In this document: positions 27,841-33,690 of the stretch, piece after piece | Layout of the letters: the number at the start of each line of letters is the position of its first letter | Numbering within the stretch: position 1 is the first letter of the stretch | Assembly: GCA_903960515.1 (NCBI GenBank) | Contig: CAJCBL010000090.1 | Location: 1 to 33,690 of the forward strand | Source: an uncultured Verrucomicrobiota bacterium | GTDB taxonomy: Bacteria; Verrucomicrobiota; Verrucomicrobiia; Opitutales; Opitutaceae | Reading direction: 5' to 3' | Length of the DNA stretch: 33,690 nt | The notes under the pieces: model-generated | Told to the model about the DNA's origin: nothing | The model's database searches: none | What the model saw: only the letters and a program-made list of their open reading frames with translations | Translations under genes and position numbers: made by a program

Positions 27841-28854
27841 CTACAGAAGGAGAAAGGCCACACCAGCGAAGGCGGCGTAGGTGATCACTGTGGACAGGAT
27901 GAGCAGGGCGTAGGTGCGGCGGATGTCGCGCGGCTCGGCGCCGGCGGGGTCGGTGGGCTCGCCAAGCCAGAGGTCGCACACCTGCACCCCGTTCTTGAAG
28001 AGCGGGCCGATGAGCCGGCGCTGGAGGGCACCGGCGATGGTGCACTCCGGCCAGCCGCTGTTGGGGCCGGGCACCAGCGCGTGTTGCGCGAGCCCGCAGC
28101 GCCAGGCCTTGCGCCCGCTGTAGCCGGGAATCAATGCCGCCAGTGCGGAGAGCAGCAGCCAGCTCCAGCGGGCGGGCAGCAGGTTGGCGAGGTCGTCGGT
28201 GCGGGCGCCGCACCAGCCGAAGCGCAGGTAGCGGTCGGATTTGTATCCGACCATGCTATCCATGGTGCTCACGATCTTGAAGAGCACGGCGGCCAGGGGA
28301 CCGAAGAGCAGCAGGAAGGCCAGCGGCGATAGCACGCCGTCTACAAGGTTCTCCGCCATGCTCTCCACGGCGCCGCGGCCGCAGGCGGCGAGGTCCATCT
28401 TGTCGGTATCGCGCCCTACCAGCATTGAAACGTGGTGACGGGCGGCGGGCAGGTCGCCGCGGCCTACGGCGCGGGCGATGCGTTCGCCGTGGGCTATGAG
28501 GTCGCGCAGCGCGAGGCAGGCCCAGGCGATGAGTCCGGCCGCAGCGTGGAGGGCATACGGATGCAGGGCGTGGGCGGCGGCGAGCAGCGCCAGGCAGAGC
28601 GGCAGCACGGTGCCGGCGAGCAGGAACAGCAGGGCGATGCCGCCAGCGTATCCGTGGGCTCCGAGGCGGAAGAGGATGCGCTCGTAGAAGGCGAGCAGGC
28701 GGCCGAGCAGCCGGATCGGATGCGCGGCGAAAACAGGATCGCCGATGAGCGCGTCGAGCCCGAGGCCAAGCGCGGCCCAGAGAAAGAAGCGCGGCTGGAG
28801 AAATCCGATACTCTGCCCAAGCGCTGCGGTGAAAGTGGAGACGAGGTCGGCCAT
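27841..28854 (-). CDS. cbiB: Adenosylcobinamide-phosphate synthase CbiB/CobD
   Basis: The 337-residue multi-pass membrane enzyme attaches aminopropanol or its phosphate to adenosylcobyric acid. Family marks are LGLGLDALIGDPVFAAHPIRLLG near residues 30-52, RDTDKMD, the ACGRGAVESMAENLVDGVLSPL block, and VSTMDSMVGYKSDRYLRFGW. These residues fit CobD from many bacteria. The gene lies on the minus strand between cbiZ and the cobalamin half of methionine synthase, with about 120 bp to the latter, so it is probably expressed with them. Together with CbiZ it allows salvage of incomplete or foreign cobamides. No other corrin genes are present in the window. Confidence 0.95.
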   Translation of the reverse strand: MADLVSTFTAALGQSIGFLQPRFFLWAALGLGLDALIGDPVFAAHPIRLLGRLLAFYERILFRLGAHGYAGGIALLFLLAGTVLPLCLALLAAAHALHPYALHAAAGLIAWACLALRDLIAHGERIARAVGRGDLPAARHHVSMLVGRDTDKMDLAACGRGAVESMAENLVDGVLSPLAFLLLFGPLAAVLFKIVSTMDSMVGYKSDRYLRFGWCGARTDDLANLLPARWSWLLLSALAALIPGYSGRKAWRCGLAQHALVPGPNSGWPECTIAGALQRRLIGPLFKNGVQVCDLWLGEPTDPAGAEPRDIRRTYALLILSTVITYAAFAGVAFLLL

Positions 28855-28878
28855 CGGCTCAGCAGTTGCCCCGCCTTG

Positions 28879-28986
28879 TGTAGGAGCGTGCTTGCACGCG
28901 ATCTGCGCCGGGAATCGCGTGCACGCACGCTCCTACGACGGTAGCGGAAACCAAGCCCGGAATCGCGTGTAAGCACGCTCCTGCAT
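28879..28986. repeat. REP-like doublet plus half-site, family a, between cbiZ and cbiB
   Basis: A 23-bp arm starting GTAGGAGCGTGCTTGC at 28879 pairs with its inverse ending at 28935, with one mismatch. A third, partial copy with CTCCTGC end lies at 28962-28986, next to a GTAGCGGAAACC segment. The family also occurs at the window start. The element lies inside the presumed operon and would form a very stable hairpin in its RNA. Confidence 0.85.
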
Positions 28987-29037
28987 CAGGCAAATGCGGC
29001 CGGGGGGCGGATGTGTGGGCCAATCGCATTGTGGCGC

Positions 29038-30234
29038 TCAGCTCTGCCACTTGCGTTGCCAGCCCAGTGCGATGGCGCGGGTGACCAGTTCCATCGCCGC
29101 AGGCAGGAGTTGTTCGGGCACTGCAGTGAGGTCCACCGGTAGTGCCGGAATGAGCTCGGAGCGCAACGAGGCGAACTCCTCGGGGCGCGCGGCGAGCCCG
29201 GCGGCCAGCAAGGCGGCCTGTCCGATGAGCGCCTCGCGAGCGGTGGAGGGCGACAGTGTGCCGGCCAGGGTGCGGTCGAGCACCGAGGCCAGCGCGTAGG
29301 CGGCCGCGGCCGACTGCGGCTCGTAGACAACCGGGTTCCAGTTGTCCTTGAGAAGCTGGCACTGCGCGGGGTCGAGCCAGCGGCCGATCTTCTCTTTGAA
29401 TTCCTCCTCTTTGAGACCGAAGCGGCCCAGGGCGTGGAAGAGAGAGCGTGTGTAGCTGGGCTCCAGCCCGTTTTGCCAGCGCAGCGCTTCGAGCGTGGCG
29501 TCGCGCACGGCGCGGCCGATGAGCTCGCCGGCCTTCGTGTGCTTTCCGGTCCATGTGCGTGCCGACGATCCGGCTACTGGGGCGGCGATGGCGTACTGGT
29601 CGGTGCCGGTGCCGGTCGCGAAGCGCCAGGAAGACTTGCTGCCGATGGCGAGCTCCAGGAGCGCGGAGGTCTTGGCCTCGGTCATCGTCATCACGGCGCG
29701 GGCCAGCGCGGTGTCGTTGAGCGGTGCGGAGAAGAGCAGCAGCGTATTTATTGTTCCACTGTGCGTGCCGGGCGGTTTCGCCGCGGCGCCGGCGGGGGCG
29801 GTGCGCACCCATTTGCCGTCGGCCTCGTCGTAGTGGGCTGGATCTCCGGCGCTGCCGGCATTGCCTGTGACGCCGCCTGTCACGATGGCGGTGATCGCCA
29901 GCTCGCCGTAGGTGTGCGTGACCAAGCCGAGGTATTGCATAGCCGCGGCGGTGCCCATCACTGCGGTGGTGGCGGGCGCGAGGTCTAGCTCGGCGCACAC
30001 GGAGTTGTGGTAGCCCTCGGAGCCGAGGCCGGTGATGAAATCGAAGCGTTCCTGGTGCTTCACCGGCTCGCAGCTCTGGTGGTTTACGAGGTGGCGCACA
30101 TCGGTGCGGAAGCCCCCGTTGACCGAGCAGGTGCTGAGCACTTTTGCCGGTGCCCGAAGTTCGGCGACGACATGCCGGCCCCGCCGTGCCACTAGGGCGA
30201 AGGGTGAGTCGAATACCGGGAGGGCGTTGTGCAT
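29038..30234 (-). CDS. cbiZ: Adenosylcobinamide amidohydrolase CbiZ with C-terminal extension
   Basis: CbiZ removes the aminopropanol arm from (pseudo)cobinamide or cobamides, giving adenosylcobyric acid that can be rebuilt with a preferred lower ligand. The CbiZ core spans roughly residues 25-245: KVLSTCSVNGGFRTDVRHLVNHQ, TTAVMGTAAAMQYLG, ITAIVTGGVTGNAGSAGDPA, GTINTLLLFSAPL and SSWRFATGTGTDQYAIAAP, all close to family patterns. Length is 398 residues, against about 200-250 for typical CbiZ. The extra C-terminal 150 residues (GRFGLKEEEFKEKIGRWLD and onward) form a mostly helical domain I cannot name. The gene lies just downstream of the homocysteine half of methionine synthase and is preceded by a 35-bp heptamer tract. 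Confidence 0.88.
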   Translation of the reverse strand: MHNALPVFDSPFALVARRGRHVVAELRAPAKVLSTCSVNGGFRTDVRHLVNHQSCEPVKHQERFDFITGLGSEGYHNSVCAELDLAPATTAVMGTAAAMQYLGLVTHTYGELAITAIVTGGVTGNAGSAGDPAHYDEADGKWVRTAPAGAAAKPPGTHSGTINTLLLFSAPLNDTALARAVMTMTEAKTSALLELAIGSKSSWRFATGTGTDQYAIAAPVAGSSARTWTGKHTKAGELIGRAVRDATLEALRWQNGLEPSYTRSLFHALGRFGLKEEEFKEKIGRWLDPAQCQLLKDNWNPVVYEPQSAAAAYALASVLDRTLAGTLSPSTAREALIGQAALLAAGLAARPEEFASLRSELIPALPVDLTAVPEQLLPAAMELVTRAIALGWQRKWQS

Positions 30235-30235
30235 G

Positions 30236-30270
30236 GAAGGCGGAAGGCTGAAATCGGAGAGTTGGAGAGG
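30236..30270. repeat. Heptamer tract at the cbiZ start
   Basis: Five units, GAAGGCG, GAAGGCT, GAAATCG, GAGAGTT and GGAGAGG, begin one base upstream of the cbiZ ATG (30234-30232 on the minus strand). The tract leaves no room for a ribosome site. It is again 35 bp. Confidence 0.85.
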
Positions 30271-30285
30271 CGGCCGGTGATCGAG

Positions 30286-30312
30286 GCTATACGACCTATA
30301 GGACCTATAGGG
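30286..30312. repeat. 9-bp-period CCTATAGG tract
   Basis: Three units of 9 bp, the last two CCTATAGGA and CCTATAGGG, contain the self-complementary core CCTATAGG. The tract lies between the stop of the homocysteine-half gene and cbiZ. Confidence 0.65.
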
Positions 30313-30342
30313 CTTTAGCGGACCTATTCGCTCGGCGCAGCC

Positions 30343-31416
30343 TCAGCCCACCACCAGCGGCTCCAGACCGCTGAGACGCAGGGCGGGCGCGAGGGCGGGA
30401 GTGCGGCGGGGGGGGAGGTCGCGCACGGCGGCGGCGATGGCGGCGATGTGGTCGGGGGTGGTGCCGCAGCAACCACCTACGAGATTGAGCCAGCCCTGGG
30501 CGGCGAAGTCGCGCAGCACGGCGGCCATGTCAGCGGGCGTTTCGTCGTAGCCGCCGAAGGCATTGGGCAGGCCGGCGTTGGGGTAGCAGGTTACATGGCA
30601 CTCGGCCAGGCGGGCGAGTTCCTCGAGGTAGGGGCGCATGTCCTTGGCCCCAAGGGCGCAGTTGAAGCCCACGGAGAAGGGGCGGGCGTGGCGCACGCTG
30701 TTGTAGAAAGCCGCTACAGTTTGGCCGGAGAGGGTGCGGCCGGAGGCGTCGGTGATGGTGACGCTGATCATCACCGGGATGCGGATGCCGAGCTCCTCGA
30801 AGAGCGAGGCGGTGGCGAAGAGGGCGGCCTTGGCGTTGAGGGTGTCGAAGATCGTCTCGATGAGCAGCGCGTCGACGCCGGCCGCGATGAGCGCGCGGAT
30901 CTGCTCGGTGTAGGCCGCCACGACCTGCGGCCACACGACGGCGCGGTATTCAGGGCGGTTGACGTCCGGCGACATCGAGAGCGTGCGGTTGAGCGGTCCC
31001 ACGGCCCCGGCTACGAAGCAGCGGCGGCCCGGCCTGGCGGCCTCCGCCTGAAGGGCGGCGCGGCGGGCGCAGGCCACGGCGGCTGTGTTGATCTCGGTGA
31101 CCAGCGACTCGGTACGGTAGTCGGCCTGCGAGATGGAGGTGGCGTTGAAGGTGTTGGTCTCCACCAGGTCGGCGCCGGCGGCGAAATAGCGTCCGTGAAT
31201 CTCGGTGACTACGTCGGGCCGGGTGATGCTCAGCAGGTCGTTGTTTCCCTTCAGGTCATGCGGGTGTGCGCCGAAACGAGTCCCGCGAAAATCGGCCTCC
31301 TGGAGACCGTAGCCCTGGATCATCGAGCCCATGGCGCCGTCCAGCACGACGATACGTTGCGCGAAGAGAGCTGCGAAGGCGGCGGACGAAGCGGAGGTGA
31401 AGTCTGCGGTGGCCAT
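30343..31416 (-). CDS. metH: Methionine synthase, homocysteine half (Zn-dependent S-methyltransferase)
   Basis: The 357-residue protein is the homocysteine-binding TIM barrel of cobalamin-dependent methionine synthase. It opens with [25 protein letters not shown] and [14 protein letters not shown], as MetH does. The zinc ligands are C253 (FNCALGAKD) and C316-C317 ([11 protein letters not shown]), with spacing very close to E. coli MetH. It ends just after this barrel, so the methyl group must come from the separately encoded cobalamin half at 24961-27720. Split methionine synthases are known in several phyla. The order here is homocysteine half, cbiZ, cbiB, cobalamin half, all on the minus strand. 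I found no B12-box or other riboswitch core in the 270 bp upstream. Confidence 0.95.
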   Translation of the reverse strand: MATADFTSASSAAFAALFAQRIVVLDGAMGSMIQGYGLQEADFRGTRFGAHPHDLKGNNDLLSITRPDVVTEIHGRYFAAGADLVETNTFNATSISQADYRTESLVTEINTAAVACARRAALQAEAARPGRRCFVAGAVGPLNRTLSMSPDVNRPEYRAVVWPQVVAAYTEQIRALIAAGVDALLIETIFDTLNAKAALFATASLFEELGIRIPVMISVTITDASGRTLSGQTVAAFYNSVRHARPFSVGFNCALGAKDMRPYLEELARLAECHVTCYPNAGLPNAFGGYDETPADMAAVLRDFAAQGWLNLVGGCCGTTPDHIAAIAAAVRDLPPRRTPALAPALRLSGLEPLVVG

Positions 31417-31533
31417 GTAGGGTCAAAATGAGGAGGCGGTGTGCTCGGTCAAAGCAAAACATATCAACGAATCCGCAGGCGATGATGGGAGTGGGGCGGG
31501 CATGGTTCCCGACGCCGCTGCCCGTGCGGAATG

Positions 31534-31575
31534 CCAAACCGTTTGTCCTCACGACCGTGAGGGCAAACGGTTTGG
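31534..31575. repeat. 42-bp near-perfect palindrome upstream of the methionine synthase locus
   Basis: The two 20-nt arms, beginning CCAAACCGTTTG on each strand, pair with one mismatch (a T:G wobble in RNA) across a 2-nt loop. There is no T-run on either side, so it is not a standard terminator. It lies 118 bp upstream of the homocysteine-half start and about 113 bp downstream of the GH3 stop. Confidence 0.9.
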
Positions 31576-31631
31576 GGTGTCGGTGGTCGTTCGTGACGCG
31601 CGGATGTGGAGGTGGATGACGCCTCTGCGAA

Positions 31632-31649
31632 CGCGGGTCGCGACCCTAC
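31632..31649. repeat. REP-like half-site, family c
   Basis: The minus strand reads GTA followed by the perfect 12-bp palindrome GGGTCGCGACCC. The flanking CCTACAA is shared with 7281-7297 and 10513-10529. Confidence 0.55.
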
Positions 31650-31687
31650 AAGCGGAGGTCCCAGTAGCGGCCTTAGCGGTGACTTTA

Positions 31688-33690
31688 CTATTTTGAGCGC
31701 AGAATGAAGGAAACCGGCTGGTCCGCCTCGGAACTGTTGCCCACAAACACCTGAAATTCCCCGGGCTCGGCTTCCCAGACGCCGCGCGGGGTGAAGTAGG
31801 CGAGATCTGCGGACGTGAGCGCGAAGGTCACCTCGCGCGTCTCGCCGGGCTGGAGTTCCACTTTGCGGAAACCCTTGAGCTGCCTCACCGGCCGGGTCTC
31901 GCTGCCCACGACATCACGCAGGTAGAGTTGCACCACTTCGGCACCGGAGCGTGTTCCAGCGTTGGTGACCGTCGTGGTGACCTGGAGAGTGTCGCTCGGG
32001 CCGATGGCGCTGGCGCTCAGGTGCGGCGCGGAGAGCCGGAAGGTGGTGTAGCTCAGGCCGAAGCCGAAGGGGTAGAGCGGGGTGTTGGGTGTATCGGAAT
32101 AGTGGGACCAGAAGACGCGCGGGTCCTCCGGCACAGGCCGGCCGGTGCTCTTGCGGGCGTAGTAGACCGGGCACTGCCCCACGGCGCGCGGGAAGCTGGC
32201 CGGCAGTTTGCCCGAGGGGTTGTACTTGCCGAAAAGTACGTCGGCGATCGCGTGGCCGGCCTGCGAGCCCAGGTGCCAGGCCGCGAGCAGCCCGGGCGCC
32301 TTCTCTGCCACCGGCCCGAGGACGAGCGGGCGGCCGCTCATGAGCACGACGATGGTGTGCGGATTGGCGGCGCTCACTGCGGCGAAGAGCTCCTGCTGGA
32401 GCCCCTTGAGTCCGATGTCGGTCTGGCTGCGGCCTTCGCCGGTTTGCCAGGCGTCCTCGCCCAGCGCTAGCACGACAACATCGGCCCGGCGCGCAGCGGC
32501 CACTGCGGCGCGGAATCCGGAGCGGTTCGTAGTGTTGTACTGCGAATCCACGAAAGCATGGCGGTCGCCTACGGTGAGCTCCGCCCCCTCGGCGTAGTCG
32601 ACGATGGTGCGGGGGCCGACGGCGGCGCGGATCCCCTCGAGTAATGAGACTGCGGAGTCGATCTGGCCGTGCCCTCGCCAGTTGCCCAGCGGAGTGTCCT
32701 TGTCGGCCGCGAGCCAGCCGATGACGGCGATACGGCGGGTCTTCGGGTCGAGGGGCAGGAGGGAGCCGGAGTTCTTGAGCAACACGATCGACTTGCGGGC
32801 CACATCGCGGGCGGCGGCCAGATGCTCGGGCGCGCCCATCACGCGCTTCTCGCGCTCGGGGTCGCAGCGCCGGTACGGGTCGTCGAAGAGGCCGAGTGCG
32901 AACTTGACCCGCAGGATACGGCGCACGGCGTCATCGAGCGTGGCGGCCTGCACGGAGCCGGCAGCGAGGAGCGAGGCGAGGTGGCGCGAGTAGGCGGAGG
33001 ACTCCATGTCCATGTCGTTGCCCGAGTTGATGGCGAGGCGCGCGGCGTCGCGCAGATCTACGGATACTCCGTGGGCGATGGATTCGCGGATCGCACCCCA
33101 GTCGGAGACGATGAAGCCGGGGAAGCCCCACGCGCCCTTGAGGGTTTCGCGCTGGAGCCGGGTGTGGATGACCGCCGGCAGGCCGCCGATGTCGTTGAAG
33201 GACGACATCACCGTGGCGGCACCGGCGTCTACGGCGGCGCGAAAGGGGGGCAGCACAATGTTTTGCAACGTGGATTCGGAGATATCGGCAGTGTTGTAGT
33301 CGCGGCCGGCCTCGCCGAAGCCGTAACCGGCGAAATGTTTCACGCAGGCGGCCACGGCGTCGGGTGCGCGAAGGTCGGGTCCCTGGAAGCCCCGCACGCG
33401 GGCTGCGGCTATGGCGCTGCCGAGGCAGGGGTCCTCGCCGGCGCCCTCCATGATGCGGCCCCAGCGCGCGTCGCGGGCGATGTCGACCATCGGTGCGAAG
33501 GTCCAGTCCACTCCGGCGGCGGCCGCCTCGGTGGCGGCGATGCGGGCGGCTAGGGTGATGGCGTCGAGGTCCCAACTGGCGGCCTCGCCCAGTGGTACGG
33601 GGAAAATGGTGCTGTAGCCGTGGATTACATCGTATCCGAAGATCATGGGGATGTGCAGGCGGCTGCCCTCTACGGCGAGCTGCTGGATAC
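31688..33690 (-). CDS. GH3 beta-glucosidase (BglX-like), 5' end outside the window
   Basis: At least 667 residues are visible. The frame continues upstream of the ATG at 33646 through QQLAVEGSRLHIP to the window end, so that ATG is internal. By family the enzyme hydrolyses beta-linked glucosides from the non-reducing end, usually in the periplasm. The N-terminal barrel includes IFGYDVIHGYSTIFPVPLGEAASWD, KHFAGYGFGEAGRDYNTADIS and the nucleophile aspartate in GFPGFIVSDWGAI (codon 33103-33101). The alpha/beta sandwich contains AVIGWLAADKDTPLGNW and VVVLALGEDAWQTGEG, and the C-terminus is the fibronectin-like domain ending FQVFVGNSSEADQPVSFILRSK. All parts are intact. Substrate preference cannot be read. 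Confidence 0.92.
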   Translation of the reverse strand, partial: IQQLAVEGSRLHIPMIFGYDVIHGYSTIFPVPLGEAASWDLDAITLAARIAATEAAAAGVDWTFAPMVDIARDARWGRIMEGAGEDPCLGSAIAAARVRGFQGPDLRAPDAVAACVKHFAGYGFGEAGRDYNTADISESTLQNIVLPPFRAAVDAGAATVMSSFNDIGGLPAVIHTRLQRETLKGAWGFPGFIVSDWGAIRESIAHGVSVDLRDAARLAINSGNDMDMESSAYSRHLASLLAAGSVQAATLDDAVRRILRVKFALGLFDDPYRRCDPEREKRVMGAPEHLAAARDVARKSIVLLKNSGSLLPLDPKTRRIAVIGWLAADKDTPLGNWRGHGQIDSAVSLLEGIRAAVGPRTIVDYAEGAELTVGDRHAFVDSQYNTTNRSGFRAAVAAARRADVVVLALGEDAWQTGEGRSQTDIGLKGLQQELFAAVSAANPHTIVVLMSGRPLVLGPVAEKAPGLLAAWHLGSQAGHAIADVLFGKYNPSGKLPASFPRAVGQCPVYYARKSTGRPVPEDPRVFWSHYSDTPNTPLYPFGFGLSYTTFRLSAPHLSASAIGPSDTLQVTTTVTNAGTRSGAEVVQLYLRDVVGSETRPVRQLKGFRKVELQPGETREVTFALTSADLAYFTPRGVWEAEPGEFQVFVGNSSEADQPVSFILRSK

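Noticed and set aside
27824-27847. Another GTAGG...CCTAC REP doublet between metH and cbiB
   Set aside because: Only the 5-bp feet match; the interior does not pair convincingly.
31417-31687. Cobalamin or SAM/SAH riboswitch upstream of the methionine synthase locus
   Set aside because: I looked on the minus strand for a B12 box and for SAM/SAH riboswitch cores and found none; the only strong structure is the 42-bp palindrome.

Overview
The window is GC-rich chromosomal DNA with dense genes on both strands. The gene set fits a verrucomicrobium, probably Opitutaceae-like: a PEP-CTERM sorted protein, a TatT/TatP TRAP pair, a DUF2157/DUF4401/GDYxxLxY membrane cluster, a methionine synthase split into two genes, and very little Shine-Dalgarno signal. 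That placement is inference from gene content; no rRNA or other taxonomic marker is present.

Layout. 1-3159: a GNAT-type acyltransferase on the minus strand, then a TatT lipoprotein and a TatP/DctP substrate-binding protein on the plus strand. 3144-5785: the position where TRAP membrane subunits would be expected instead holds duplicated repeats, an IS200-like/REP-associated tyrosine transposase (RAYT) and a complete IS630-family element with TA flanks, 27-bp inverted ends and a probable -1 frameshift. 5786-10755: about 700 bp of apparently non-coding DNA, two exported proteins of unknown function, and mnmA with an unusual internal insertion. 10756-17080: a pullulanase/isoamylase-type enzyme and the glycolytic run gap-pgk-tpiA, closed by a strong terminator. 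17306-22275: the DUF2157/DUF4401/GDYxxLxY membrane operon and a large TPR-like protein. 22525-25149: an accessory patch with hicBA, a PEP-CTERM protein, and a second toxin-antitoxin pair lying between two diverged copies of the metH 3' end. 24961-31416, minus strand: the homocysteine half of methionine synthase, the cobamide salvage genes cbiZ and cbiB, and the cobalamin half of methionine synthase. 31688-33690: a GH3 beta-glucosidase cut by the window end.

The most distinctive signal is not a gene. Degenerate tandem repeats with an exact 7-bp period occur in at least ten places. They abut gene starts (pgk, tpiA, cbiZ, cobalamin-half metH, DUF2157), form inverted pairs in the gap-pgk and pgk-tpiA spacers, and lie in frame inside conserved enzymes (MnmA once, MetH twice). 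They share a few related 7-mer consensuses (GGAYTGC, KGCNGAA, GGGTYAT). A second layer consists of palindromic REP-like elements with a GTAG/GTAGG foot and at least four different stems; one of these also lies inside mnmA.

The second notable signal is the organisation of B12-dependent methionine synthesis. The enzyme is split, and between its halves sit two genes for salvaging and rebuilding cobamides, so cofactor remodelling and its main consumer are probably expressed together.
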